64,000 nt of DNA from Archaeoglobus sp. UBA234 (GTDB lineage: Archaea; Halobacteriota; Archaeoglobi; Archaeoglobales; Archaeoglobaceae): assembly GCA_002494625.1 (NCBI GenBank), contig DACH01000005.1, forward strand, positions 123,591-187,590, read 5' to 3'. Below are positions 17,068 to 26,352 of the stretch, piece after piece. The position numbers were made by a program, and so were the translations under genes. Each line of letters starts with the position of its first letter. Within the stretch, counting starts at the first letter, position 1. The notes beneath the pieces are model-generated. The model ran no database searches, was not told where the DNA came from, and worked only from the letters and a program-made list of their open reading frames with translations.

Positions 17068-19785
17068 ATGAGTCTGGATAGCGAGTACCTGGATATAGAA
17101 TATCTCCCCGATAATGGTTACATCAGAAAAAAATGTCCGAGATGTGGAAAGTATTTCTGGACTGCCGATGAGGGAAGGGAGATATGCGGAGACCCTCCCT
17201 GTGGAACTTACACTTTTATAGGCAATCCTGCTTTCAAGAAGAGCTTTGATCTTGGGGAGATGAGGGAGTACTACCTGACTTTCTTTGAGAAACGGGGGCA
17301 TAAAAGGATTGATAGATACCCGGTCATTGCAAGGTGGAGAGATGACATTTACCTCACAATTGCCTCTATTGCCGATTTTCAGCCTTTTGTCACATCAGGA
17401 GTTGTTCCACCTCCTGCCAACCCGCTTACGATCTCACAGCCATGTATAAGGATGGATGATCTAGACTCTGTAGGCAGAACTGGAAGACACCTGACTCTCT
17501 TTGAGATGATGGCTCATCATGCCTTCAATAATCCTGATAGGGAGATTTACTGGAAAAGCAAAACAGTTGGGTACTGCACTGAACTTCTTGAAGAGCTTGG
17601 GGTTAGAAAAGAGGATATAATTTACAAGGAGGAACCGTGGGCTGGGGGAGGAAATGCAGGACCCTGTCTTGAGGGCATCGTAGGTGGGCTGGAGGTAGCA
17701 ACTCTCGTTTTCATGAATCTTGAAGTTCATCCGGAAGGTGACATTGAAATAAAGGGGGAGAGATATAGGAAGATGCCAAACTACATTGTTGATACAGGTT
17801 ATGGGCTTGAAAGATTCACATGGGCCAGCAAAGGAACTCCCACGGTTTATGATGCAATATTTCCCGAAGTACTGGAACTTATTGTAGAGAACAGCAATGT
17901 CAGGCACTTTACGGATGATGAGGAGGTTGCTAGGATCGTTGGCGAGAGTTCAAAACTCGCAGGTGTAATGGGCTCGCTGAGAGGGGAAGCACTCAATAAT
18001 TTAAGAAAGAGTGTTGCAGAGAAGATCGGAATTGGTGTGGAAAAACTTGAAAGCATTGTAAATCCTCTTGAAAAGGTCTATGCACTTGCTGACCATACAA
18101 GAGCAATTCTTTTCATGCTTGGGGATGGCCTTGTCCCCTCAAATGCCGGAGCAGGTTATTTGGGTAGATTGATGATAAGAAGAAGCCTCAGGCTCTCAGA
18201 AGAGCTTGATTTCACTCTCAAACTTTTTGATATAATCTCTCTTCACCGGAAGATTCTGAAGAACTTCAGCTTTGCGATTCCAATGGAGACAATTCAGGAA
18301 GTTCTTGAGCTTGAGGAGTCAAGGTACAGTGCCACAATCAGCAGAGGTGTATCTCTTGTTGAAAGGACAATAACAAGGAAAAATAAGGTGGAGAAGGAAG
18401 ATTTGATTGAGTTCTACGACTCTCATGGTATCCCGGCAGAGCTTGTTTTGAAGATCGCTTCTGAGAAAAATGTTGAGGTTGAGATGCCACAGGAATTCTA
18501 TGCGGAACTTGCTTCAAGACATTCCAAGGCAGAAAAGAAGAAGGAAACAACAGTAGAAGTCAAAGACTATCCTGAAACTGAGAGGCTTTACTATAACTCA
18601 AAGCTGCTGGAGTTCGAGGCTGAAGTGATTGCGAGTTATAAAGGATACCTGATTCTCAACAGAACAGCTTTCTATCCTGAAAGTGGAGGTCAGGACAATG
18701 ATACGGGATATATAGAGGCTGAAGGAATCAGGACGAAGGTTATAGATGTCATCGAGTCAAATGGCGTTATTCTTCACAAAGTTGAAGGAGCAGATTTCAA
18801 GCCGGGAACGAAAGTTAAAGGATACATAGATGCGGAGAGAAGATTCAGGCATATGAGGCACCATTCAGCTACACACCTTGTTCTCTACGCCGCAAAGAAA
18901 GTTCTGGGAGAGCAGGTGTGGCAGGCTGGAGCGAGGAAAGAGTGGGATAAAGCAAGACTGGATATAACACATTACAGAAGACCTGATGAAAGCGAGATTG
19001 CTGAGATTGAGAAAATTGCCAACAGAGAAGTTATGGCAAATAAACCCATTCAATGGGAGTTCATGGATAGAATCGAAGCTGAGAAAAGATATGGCTTTGT
19101 ACTCTATCAGGGTGGAGTCCCTCCCGGCAGAGAAATCAGGGTTGTAAGAGTGGGCGATGATGTTCAGGCATGCGGTGGAACACACTGTGAGAGAACAGGT
19201 GAGATCGGTCTGATAAAAATAATCAGAACTGAATCCATACAGGATGGAGTTGTCAGAATAGAGTATGCAGCTGGAGAGGCAGCTCTCGAGTATATGGCAA
19301 AAGAGGAGGAATATCTGAGGGAGGCTGGCAGAATTCTCAGAGTGGAACCATCGATGCTTCCAAAAACAGTTCAGAGGTTCTTTGAAGAGTGGAAGGAGCA
19401 GAGAAAGGAAATTGAACGACTCATTTCTGAAATTTCAAGCCTCAAAGCTGAGATTCTCCTTAAGAATGCTGAGGAGTATGATTCCCTTCAGGTGGTTGCA
19501 GAGGTTTATGAGGATGCAGATTATCAGGAGCTTGTCAAACTTGGCTTTGCTTTAGCAGATAGAGGAGCAGTTGGCTGTCTCGTAACAACCAGAGACAGGG
19601 TGAGGGTGATAACTTTCAGCGGAAACGACAGAGTAGATGCAAGAGATCTCATCAGAGAGATTGGAAAGCACATAAAAGGTGGTGGCGGAGGAAAGCCAAA
19701 CCTTGCTCAGGGAGCAGGACAGTACGCTCCGACAAAGGATGAACTCCTGAATTACATCTTCAATTTTCTCGGAAGGGTTCTTTGA
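17068..19785 (+). CDS. alaS: alanyl-tRNA synthetase (archaeal type)
   Basis: Charges tRNA-Ala. The 905 residues start with the archaeal zinc-ribbon-like CPRCGKYFWTADEGREICG, then the class II core (FQPFVTSGVVPPPANPLTISQPCIR, GGGNAGPC, DTGYGLERF), an editing domain with HHSATHLVLYAAK and CGGTHCERTGEIG, and a C-terminal domain ending GGGGGKPNLAQGAGQ. Full length. TATTATATG (about 17037-17045) lies about 25 nt upstream of the ATG, so it is probably leaderless. It heads an operon with cofE (TGATG overlap) and an ATP-grasp gene. Confidence 0.97.
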   Translation: MSLDSEYLDIEYLPDNGYIRKKCPRCGKYFWTADEGREICGDPPCGTYTFIGNPAFKKSFDLGEMREYYLTFFEKRGHKRIDRYPVIARWRDDIYLTIASIADFQPFVTSGVVPPPANPLTISQPCIRMDDLDSVGRTGRHLTLFEMMAHHAFNNPDREIYWKSKTVGYCTELLEELGVRKEDIIYKEEPWAGGGNAGPCLEGIVGGLEVATLVFMNLEVHPEGDIEIKGERYRKMPNYIVDTGYGLERFTWASKGTPTVYDAIFPEVLELIVENSNVRHFTDDEEVARIVGESSKLAGVMGSLRGEALNNLRKSVAEKIGIGVEKLESIVNPLEKVYALADHTRAILFMLGDGLVPSNAGAGYLGRLMIRRSLRLSEELDFTLKLFDIISLHRKILKNFSFAIPMETIQEVLELEESRYSATISRGVSLVERTITRKNKVEKEDLIEFYDSHGIPAELVLKIASEKNVEVEMPQEFYAELASRHSKAEKKKETTVEVKDYPETERLYYNSKLLEFEAEVIASYKGYLILNRTAFYPESGGQDNDTGYIEAEGIRTKVIDVIESNGVILHKVEGADFKPGTKVKGYIDAERRFRHMRHHSATHLVLYAAKKVLGEQVWQAGARKEWDKARLDITHYRRPDESEIAEIEKIANREVMANKPIQWEFMDRIEAEKRYGFVLYQGGVPPGREIRVVRVGDDVQACGGTHCERTGEIGLIKIIRTESIQDGVVRIEYAAGEAALEYMAKEEEYLREAGRILRVEPSMLPKTVQRFFEEWKEQRKEIERLISEISSLKAEILLKNAEEYDSLQVVAEVYEDADYQELVKLGFALADRGAVGCLVTTRDRVRVITFSGNDRVDARDLIREIGKHIKGGGGGKPNLAQGAGQYAPTKDELLNYIFNFLGRVL

Positions 19786-20543
19786 TGTCCAAGGTTGAGC
19801 TGATTCCCGTTCATGGGATCCCTCTGGTAGTGGAAGGAGATGACATTGCTTTGATCATATCACAGAGAACAGAAATTAAAGACGGAGATATTATAGTTGT
19901 TTGCTCTACCATCATATCAAAAGCAGAGGGAAGAGTAAGGGAGTTGAACAGCTTTAAACCCTCAAAAAAGGCTATTGAGTTATCTGAAAAACTCGGTAAG
20001 CCACCTGAGTTCATTCAGGCAGTACTTGAAGAATCAGAGGAAATTCTGATTGAAAATCCATTTCTTCTTGTGAAATCGAGGTCTGGAAATATTTGCGTGA
20101 ACGCAGGAGTGGATGGTAGTAACATAGAGTCCGGGAAGATTATTCTTCCCCCTGAAGATCCGGATAAAAGTGCTGAAAGGCTCAGAAGGAGGTTTGAAGA
20201 GGTCACATCAAGAAGAGTTGGAGTGATAGTAACGGATACCAATGGCAGGTGTTTCAGAAAGGGTGTTGTTGGAGTCGCCATTGGGGTAAGTGGTATTCCA
20301 GCCTTGAAGGACTGGATAGGCAGGAAAGACCTCTACGGGAATTTGCTTGAGGTTACTGTTGAGGCTGTTGCGGATGAGATTGCCGGAATGGCAAATCTGC
20401 TGATGGGAGAAGGAGATGATGCTATACCTGCTGTGATAGTGAGGGGACTTGAGCTTGAAGGCAGTGGAAAAGCTGGACATCTCTACAGAGATGAAGAAGA
20501 GGATGTAATAAGAAAACACATTCTCTCAGCAAAAGGATTATGA
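19785..20543 (+). CDS. cofE: coenzyme F420-0:L-glutamate ligase
   Basis: GTP-dependent addition of glutamates to F420-0. The 252 residues carry VICSTIISKAEGR-type strands near residue 30-50, GNICVNAGVDGSNI, TDTNGRCFRKGVVGVAIGVSG and DLYGNLLEVTVEAVADEIA, all CofE marks. The ATG at 19785 shares one base with the alaS stop, and the next gene overlaps its end by 4 nt, so the three genes are translationally coupled. Confidence 0.95.
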   Translation: MSKVELIPVHGIPLVVEGDDIALIISQRTEIKDGDIIVVCSTIISKAEGRVRELNSFKPSKKAIELSEKLGKPPEFIQAVLEESEEILIENPFLLVKSRSGNICVNAGVDGSNIESGKIILPPEDPDKSAERLRRRFEEVTSRRVGVIVTDTNGRCFRKGVVGVAIGVSGIPALKDWIGRKDLYGNLLEVTVEAVADEIAGMANLLMGEGDDAIPAVIVRGLELEGSGKAGHLYRDEEEDVIRKHILSAKGL

Positions 20544-21610
20544 GTGCTGAAAGGGTGCTTGTTGCCGGTAACAATGTGAGAAATGTTGTCCAATCTGCTT
20601 TCAGGGCAGGATATGAAGTTTATGCTCTTACAAAGTTTGTGGATGCTGATTTAGAGCTTTTTGCCGAGAGAGTGTACCACATTGAGGAGGATAATCCAGA
20701 GTGGGTGGGTGAAAGAGTCGACAGTATAGCTGAGTCCATCAATGCGAAGGTCGTTCTCACTGCTGGCTATGAGGATTTGAAAGTTAAATCCGAGGTTTTT
20801 GGTTGTGAACCCGGAAAGCTGGAGGATATTCTGAATAAAAACAGGTTCTACAGAGTCCTTGAAAGGAATGGACTTCCCTTTCCGGAAGTAAAAAGGCGAG
20901 AAGAAGTTGAAGTAGGGGAAGAATACATTCTGAAGCCTGTTCGAGGTGGAGGTGGGGAAGATATAAGAATGCTTGACTCAACAGAGGGAGATTACATTGT
21001 CCAGCGCCTAATCAGGGGTTATCCATGCTCGGCATCTGTAGTTGTCGGGAGAGAAGTTACTGTGATTGCTCTGAACAAAATTATAGCTGGATGGAAGGAA
21101 ATGAACTCATCTGGCTTCAAATACACAGGAAATATAACACCGCTTTCAGCGAGGACAGATGTTAGAAGAGAGGTTGAAAAGCTTGCGGTGGAGGTATGTG
21201 AAATCTTCGACATTCAAGGCTCTGTGGGGGTTGATTTTATCGTTGAAGATGGAACTGAGAGTGTGTACATACTGGAGATAAATCCCAGATTTCATGGTTC
21301 TCTTGATTCTATTGAATGGAGCTCCGATACACTGCTTTTCAGATTTCATGCACTTGCACTGGAGAGAAAGAAAATCGAGAAACCACATTTTCACAGATAT
21401 GCCGGGAGGTTTATTTTCTTCGCATCAGATCGATTTATGGTCAAAAAGGAACTCACAGGAAACCCCTTCTATGCCGACATTCCAAAGAGGGGATACATTT
21501 ATGAAAAGGATGATCCCATCGTCTCAATCCTTTCATCATCATCGAGTGAGGAAGAGGTAGTCAGATTGGCTATCAGAAGAAAGGATCTTTTTCTCAACCT
21601 GCAGGCTTGA
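20540..21610 (+). CDS. ATP-grasp ligase-like protein (COG2232 type)
   Basis: ATP-grasp enzyme of 356 residues with a Rossmann-like preATP-grasp domain (VLVAGNNVRNVVQSAFRAG), the ATP-binding EEYILKPVRGGGGEDIR, and metal/ATP residues in SVGVDFIVEDG and ILEINPRFHGSLDSIEWS. It joins a carboxylate to an amine or thiol, but the substrate is unknown; related archaeal carboligases lack assigned roles. Its ATG overlaps the cofE stop (ATGA). The tight coupling with an F420 glutamylation gene hints at a cofactor-related ligation, which is inference. Confidence 0.82.
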   Translation: MSAERVLVAGNNVRNVVQSAFRAGYEVYALTKFVDADLELFAERVYHIEEDNPEWVGERVDSIAESINAKVVLTAGYEDLKVKSEVFGCEPGKLEDILNKNRFYRVLERNGLPFPEVKRREEVEVGEEYILKPVRGGGGEDIRMLDSTEGDYIVQRLIRGYPCSASVVVGREVTVIALNKIIAGWKEMNSSGFKYTGNITPLSARTDVRREVEKLAVEVCEIFDIQGSVGVDFIVEDGTESVYILEINPRFHGSLDSIEWSSDTLLFRFHALALERKKIEKPHFHRYAGRFIFFASDRFMVKKELTGNPFYADIPKRGYIYEKDDPIVSILSSSSSEEEVVRLAIRRKDLFLNLQA

Positions 21611-21631
21611 AGGATTAAAATCAGAAAGAAA

Positions 21632-21955
21632 TTAGAGGATGCTTTCGATAATTTTTTTGATTGATGCAGGGTTAGCCATTCCTTCAATCCCGCTCACAAC
21701 TTCTCCATCTTTAAAGAGAAAAAGAGTGGGAAGAATCTGCACATAGTACTTTCTGGGGATCTCATCATCTTCATCAACATTGAATCTGCATACCTTTATT
21801 TTGCTCTCGTATTCCTTGGCGATTTTTTCCAGTATTGGCTCAATCTTGAGGCAGGGTGGACACCACTCAGCATAAAAATCAACGAGCACAATACCTGAGC
21901 TAACCATTTCCCTCCAGTTCTCCCTGTCTAGATTGTATATCTTTCCGTTGTTCAA
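21632..21955 (-). CDS. thioredoxin
   Basis: Thiol-disulfide oxidoreductase with active site FYAEWCPPCLKIEP, the cis-proline stretch QILPTLFLFKDGE and the C-terminal helix. I chose TTG at 21955: it follows AAAAAAGGTGAGAGA, and the result (107 residues) is normal thioredoxin length. A longer reading from GTG 22006 is unlikely because that codon lies inside the TATA element ACTATATAAATC (minus strand, about 22005-22016). The active-site WCPPC differs from the classic WCGPC and is seen in other archaeal thioredoxins. Confidence 0.88.
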   Translation of the reverse strand: MNNGKIYNLDRENWREMVSSGIVLVDFYAEWCPPCLKIEPILEKIAKEYESKIKVCRFNVDEDDEIPRKYYVQILPTLFLFKDGEVVSGIEGMANPASIKKIIESIL

Positions 21956-22133
21956 TCTCTCACCTTTTTTGGGGTAAGGAAAGTAGACCTTTATACCTCC
22001 TGCCACTATATAAATCTATCCGAAAAGAATAAATCATGGTGATTTAAATCATAATTTGCATCAATTAATCTATAATTTTAATAAATTATATCAATATAAT
22101 TACCCTTTTTAACCCATATATGTCTGAATCTCT

Positions 22134-22727
22134 ATGCGATTTCTTTCTCTGATCTCTGGAGGGATAGACTCCCCTGTGGCAGCATATCTCATGATCAGTA
22201 AAGGCTATCAGGTGGATTTTTTACATTTTTATCAGATTAGCGTTTCCGAAAAAATAATCAGAATTGTGGAAAAGCTTACAGATGGAAAATCACAACTTTT
22301 TGTTGCACCGCATTCTGAAGTTATAAAGTGTGCAAAAAAATTTGAGAAAAAGCTGACATGTGTTTACTGCAAGATAACAATGCTCAAAACAGCAGAAAAA
22401 CTTGCTGATAAGATAGGAGCAACTGCTCTGGTTATGGGAGATAGTTTAGGACAGGTTGCAAGCCAGACAATCTCAAATCTCTATGTTGAAGACAGAGCTG
22501 TCAGGATTCCCGTTCTAAGGCCTTTAATTGGGCTCGACAAAGTTGAAATTATTGAAATTGCCAGAAAAGCTGGTACTTATGAGCTATCAATTCTCCCGTC
22601 TGAACCATGCAGAGCAGTCCCTGAGAAACCAGCAACCTCGGCGAAGGTAGAAAAAATAGATTATGGTGTGGATGTTTCGACTGTGTTTGAAAACATTGAG
22701 GAATTCGATCTAAAAGAACCAGTCTGA
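22134..22727 (+). CDS. stand-alone ThiI-like PP-loop sulfurtransferase
   Basis: Adenylating PP-loop domain of 197 residues: LSLISGGIDSPVAAYLM (ATP loop), TCVYCKITMLKTAEKLA, ALVMGDSLGQVASQTISNL and PVLRPLIGLDKVEIIEIARKAG. These match the catalytic domain of tRNA 4-thiouridine synthetase, but the N-terminal ferredoxin-like/THUMP module and rhodanese domain are absent. The CVYC pair could hold sulfur or an iron-sulfur cluster. It either pairs with a separate THUMP protein or serves another sulfur transfer. AT-rich promoter CATATATG lies about 20 nt upstream of the ATG. Confidence 0.8.
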   Translation: MRFLSLISGGIDSPVAAYLMISKGYQVDFLHFYQISVSEKIIRIVEKLTDGKSQLFVAPHSEVIKCAKKFEKKLTCVYCKITMLKTAEKLADKIGATALVMGDSLGQVASQTISNLYVEDRAVRIPVLRPLIGLDKVEIIEIARKAGTYELSILPSEPCRAVPEKPATSAKVEKIDYGVDVSTVFENIEEFDLKEPV

Positions 22728-22737
22728 ACAATACAGA

Positions 22738-23883
22738 TTATATGTAATGGAGAAAGACATCAAGCAACTTTAAACCCTCTACAAACCTGAACCCACCTTT
22801 TCTACAGCTCTTTTCGTCAAACTTTTTCACATCATCTCTTTTACCACCATGGATGAGAAATGGAACATCCTCTGCAACATGGGTTTTTATTTTTACAGGT
22901 GTTGGATGGTCGGGGAGCAGCATGATTTTTGTCTCTTCCAGATCGAGGTGGTCGATAATGTAGCCAACGATTTTCTCATCGTAGATGCTGATTGCCTCCA
23001 CCTTTTTCTCTGCATTGCCCTCATGACCGATTTCGTCTATTCCCTCTGTATGGAGAATAACTAAATCTGAGGATTTTAGCTCCTTTAGCGATGCCTTTGC
23101 AAGCCCTTTATAGTTTGTATCGATGTAGCCTGTTGCACCTTCAACCTCAACAACTTTCATCCCAAGTCCTTTTCCAATGCCCTGAAGGAGATCAACTTCG
23201 GAAATCATCACACCCTGTTTACCTGTTCTCTCTTTTAGCTTTGGAAATCTTGGCATAACACCTCCTCCCCAGGGCCATATCATATTCGTTTTATCGCTAA
23301 TTTCAGGCAATATATTTGAAGACCACTCAATCAGTTCCCTCAGCAGAGAAGCAAGTTCACCCCCTTCTGGAAGAAAACTTTCTATGAATTTCCCCTGAAT
23401 GTCGTGGGGTGGGGTGGTTTTTACCCGATCCTGGAATCTTCCGTTTATGAGCAGAAGGTTCCTGTAGCTTTTTCCGGGGTGAAACTTTAGGAATTTGTGC
23501 ACTCTCATTCTGTTTAGGTGGTCGATTACCCTTCGAGCCTCCACATCATTTATTCTTCTCCCACTGTAATCCATCATTCTGCCATCTTTAACATAAACAA
23601 GGTTACATCTGAAGACATAATCAGCTTTTACATCTCTTGCAAGAGCTTCAATGGGTCCCCTTCCAGTGTAATGCTTTCTGACATCAACTCCAAGGATTGT
23701 CAGATTCGCAATATCGCTCCCCGGTTCAAAACCATCTGGAATCGTTTTTGTAATTCCAGTTGAACCGTAATTTGCCAGATAATCTATGTTCGGTGTATCT
23801 GCTACTTCAAGTGGTGTCCTGTTTCCCAATTTCTCGATCTCCCAGTCAGCCATCCCGTCAGGTATAAGGAGGAGGTACTTCAT
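22738..23883 (-). CDS. apgM: 2,3-bisphosphoglycerate-independent phosphoglycerate mutase, archaeal type
   Basis: Interconverts 2- and 3-phosphoglycerate. About 381 residues, alkaline-phosphatase fold: LLLIPDGMADWEIEKLGNRTPLE with the first metal aspartate, GSDIANLTILGVD with the catalytic serine, YTGRGPIEALARD, HTEGIDEIGHEGNAEKKVEAI and LLPDHPTPVKIKTH supplying metal ligands. The ATG at 23883 is chosen because the family starts MKYLLLIPDGM; the longer frame to 24018 would run into the divergent UbiD gene. Confidence 0.93.
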   Translation of the reverse strand: MKYLLLIPDGMADWEIEKLGNRTPLEVADTPNIDYLANYGSTGITKTIPDGFEPGSDIANLTILGVDVRKHYTGRGPIEALARDVKADYVFRCNLVYVKDGRMMDYSGRRINDVEARRVIDHLNRMRVHKFLKFHPGKSYRNLLLINGRFQDRVKTTPPHDIQGKFIESFLPEGGELASLLRELIEWSSNILPEISDKTNMIWPWGGGVMPRFPKLKERTGKQGVMISEVDLLQGIGKGLGMKVVEVEGATGYIDTNYKGLAKASLKELKSSDLVILHTEGIDEIGHEGNAEKKVEAISIYDEKIVGYIIDHLDLEETKIMLLPDHPTPVKIKTHVAEDVPFLIHGGKRDDVKKFDEKSCRKGGFRFVEGLKLLDVFLHYI

Positions 23884-23955
23884 CAGGTGAATGAATGAAG
23901 GCAGGTAAATAACTTTTTCCAGAAAATTGAAATAGGTATGTGGTAAAGGGATAAC

Positions 23956-25191
23956 ATGGATCTCAGAAATGCTTTTGAAATTCTGGATTACGAGGAATTC
24001 GAAGAAAATATACCTCATGATAAACTTGCAGAGTTCATTTTTGAAAAAGGACTTCAGGATAAACCATTTATTGTGGATGTTGAAGGAAAGAGGGTTGCCT
24101 CAAATTTTATAGCGAGAAGGGATCTGCTCTGCCAGTATCTGGGTATCTGCAGGGAAGAGCTCGCAGAATACCTTGCTGGGATAGATTTTGATGGTAAAGT
24201 GGAGATTGAAGACTCCAATCCTCTTAAAGAGACTGACTGGACACTCAGTGATTTACCCATCCCGAAGTACTTTCCAGGAGATGGTGGGCGATATATCACC
24301 GCGGGAGTTGTCATAGCCAGCATGGATGCTGATGATACTGAGAAATACAACGCCTGTATTCACAGATTGATGGTGCTGGATGAGAAAAGAATGGCTGCAA
24401 GGCTTGTTCCACCGAGGCATACCTATCTGATGTGGAAGGATGCCGTAGATAGGAATGAGGACTTGAGGGTGCTTGTATCGATAGGATGTCACCCTTTATT
24501 TTTATTCGCAGCAAGCACAAGAGTGCCAGAGGGAAAGGAGTTCAGATATGCTGCTTCGCTCATGAAAGGACTCAGACTTTACAGGATTGATGGGTTGCTC
24601 ACACCAATGGCTGAAATAGTTATATCTGGGAGAATAACATCTGAAAAAGCCGAAGAAGGACCTTTCGTCGATATAACCTCAACCTACGATAAAACAAGGA
24701 TGGAGCCTGTTGTGGAGGTAGATAGGATTTATGCAAGAGAAAATCCGGTATTCTACTCAATTTTACCAGGAGGTTGTGAGCATCAGGTATTGATGGGGAT
24801 TCCCTATGAGCCTGTTATTTACAAAGCAGTTTCAAATGTTTGCAGGGTGAAGAATGTTGTTATGACTGCAGGAAGCAGACATTATTTCCATGCAGTTGTC
24901 CAGATTGAGAAAAATACTGAAGGAGATGCAAAGAATGCAATTTTGGCAGCTCTTTCAGCCCATCCGAGTCTGAAAGGGGTTGTGGTGGTGGATGAGGATA
25001 TAGATATCTACAGTTATGAAGAGGTGGAGTTTGCCATTGTTACGAGATTTCAGGCTGACAGGGATATGATTGTCATAAAGGGGGCAAGGGGCAGCAGTCT
25101 TGACCCTTCTGCTAATGAAACAACCGCTAAATGGGGGATTGATGCAACAAAGTATTTGGACAGGGAAGAGGATTTTGAAAGGGTTTTTTAA
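23956..25191 (+). CDS. UbiD-family decarboxylase, probable trans-anhydromevalonate 5-phosphate decarboxylase
   Basis: prFMN-dependent UbiD-type enzyme of 411 residues: NACIHRLMVLDEKRMAARL, STRVPEGKEFRYAASLM, EIVISGRITSEKAEEGPFVDIT with the catalytic acidic residues, HFHAV-type C-terminal strands and SLDPSANETTAKWGIDATK. Nine nt later comes aconitase X. In the archaeal mevalonate pathway, phosphomevalonate dehydratase (aconitase X) and a UbiD-type decarboxylase convert mevalonate 5-phosphate to isopentenyl phosphate, so I assign that role from the pairing. The general UbiD family call is firmer than the substrate. Confidence 0.88.
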   Translation: MDLRNAFEILDYEEFEENIPHDKLAEFIFEKGLQDKPFIVDVEGKRVASNFIARRDLLCQYLGICREELAEYLAGIDFDGKVEIEDSNPLKETDWTLSDLPIPKYFPGDGGRYITAGVVIASMDADDTEKYNACIHRLMVLDEKRMAARLVPPRHTYLMWKDAVDRNEDLRVLVSIGCHPLFLFAASTRVPEGKEFRYAASLMKGLRLYRIDGLLTPMAEIVISGRITSEKAEEGPFVDITSTYDKTRMEPVVEVDRIYARENPVFYSILPGGCEHQVLMGIPYEPVIYKAVSNVCRVKNVVMTAGSRHYFHAVVQIEKNTEGDAKNAILAALSAHPSLKGVVVVDEDIDIYSYEEVEFAIVTRFQADRDMIVIKGARGSSLDPSANETTAKWGIDATKYLDREEDFERVF

Positions 25192-25200
25192 GGTGTCCAG

Positions 25201-26352
25201 ATGTACCTGAGTAGAGAAGAGGAAAAATTTCTCGAATCAGACAACCCAACGATAAAGAAATCTATGGAAATTCTTGTTGCCCTCGGAGAGATTTTTGAGG
25301 CTGACAGATTGATAGAGGTAAAATCTGTTCAAATTTCGGGCATATCATATCAGAACATCGGTGATGCTGGACTGGAATGGCTTGAAAGCCTTGATGCAAA
25401 ATTTGTTGTTAAGGCGATGATAAACCCTGCGGGAATGGACATCATCAGATGGAAGGAGATGGGGATAGATGAGGGATTTTACAGAAAGCAGATGAGAATC
25501 ATCAATACTCTGGTGAGACTCGGTGCTGAAAAAAGCCTGACATGCACACCTTACTATTTCGACCCACCATCTTTTGGTGATCACCTAGCATGGGCTGAAT
25601 CTAATGCTGTTGTGTATGCCAACTCCTTAATTGGGGCAAGAACGAACAGGGAGAGCGGGATAAGTGCTTTGGCTTCCGGGATAATCGGGAAAACTCCTAA
25701 TTATGGTTTGCATATCCAGGAAAATAGAGAGCCAACTCTCATTGTTGATGTTGAGTTTGAAATAAAAAATGAGGCTGAGGCATCCATACTCGGCTACATA
25801 TCGGGAGAGAAGGTTGCAGGAGAAGTACCTTACTTCAGGTTCAAAAATACTCTTCCCGAATCCTGGCTCAAATTAATGGGAGCCTCTCTTGCTGCAAAAG
25901 GGAATACAGCTCTTTTTCATGTTAAAGAGCAAACTCCGGAGTGGAACAAATTCTCCATCAGCGGTCTTGAGAAAATCGAGGTAGATATAGTTGAAATAAA
26001 GACTGATGAATGCGAGCCGGATCTAATTGCCCTTGGATGTCCGCACCTGTCTGAACAAGAGCTCGAAAATCTGTATGAGGTGGTAAAAGATAGAGGCAAA
26101 GTAAAAAGAGAATTCTGGGTTTTTCTATCAAGAAAGCTGATTGAAAAGAGAAAGAGCATTGTAGAAAAGATCGAAGAACATGGAATAAAAGTGTTCAGTG
26201 ACACATGCATGGTGGTATCACCGGCAACAGAAAGCTATGAGTGTGTGATGGTAAACTCGGGGAAAGCTCTCCAGTATCTACCCAAACTGAGAAGAGTTCA
26301 GGTAAAGATTGGTAGTATGAAAGAGTGTGTAGAAGAGGCTTTTAAAGTTTGA
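25201..26352 (+). CDS. aconitase X catalytic subunit, probable phosphomevalonate dehydratase large subunit
   Basis: AcnX large-subunit protein of 383 residues: MYLSREEEKFLESDNP, SLTCTPYYFDPP, HLAWAESNAVVYANSLIGARTNRESGISALASGIIG and YGLHIQENREPTLIV are family marks; cysteines at TCTPYYF and GCPHLSE are candidate [4Fe-4S] ligands. AAGGTGTCC sits just before the ATG, 9 nt after the UbiD gene. The small (swivelling) subunit of about 130 residues is expected for activity but is not adjacent; 26353-26712 does not encode it. The role in isoprenoid precursor synthesis is inferred from the pair. Confidence 0.87.
   Translation: MYLSREEEKFLESDNPTIKKSMEILVALGEIFEADRLIEVKSVQISGISYQNIGDAGLEWLESLDAKFVVKAMINPAGMDIIRWKEMGIDEGFYRKQMRIINTLVRLGAEKSLTCTPYYFDPPSFGDHLAWAESNAVVYANSLIGARTNRESGISALASGIIGKTPNYGLHIQENREPTLIVDVEFEIKNEAEASILGYISGEKVAGEVPYFRFKNTLPESWLKLMGASLAAKGNTALFHVKEQTPEWNKFSISGLEKIEVDIVEIKTDECEPDLIALGCPHLSEQELENLYEVVKDRGKVKREFWVFLSRKLIEKRKSIVEKIEEHGIKVFSDTCMVVSPATESYECVMVNSGKALQYLPKLRRVQVKIGSMKECVEEAFKV

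Noticed and set aside
22004..22016. GTG 22006 as thioredoxin start
   Set aside because: It lies in the TATA box of the same gene; TTG 21955 has a proper Shine-Dalgarno and gives normal length.
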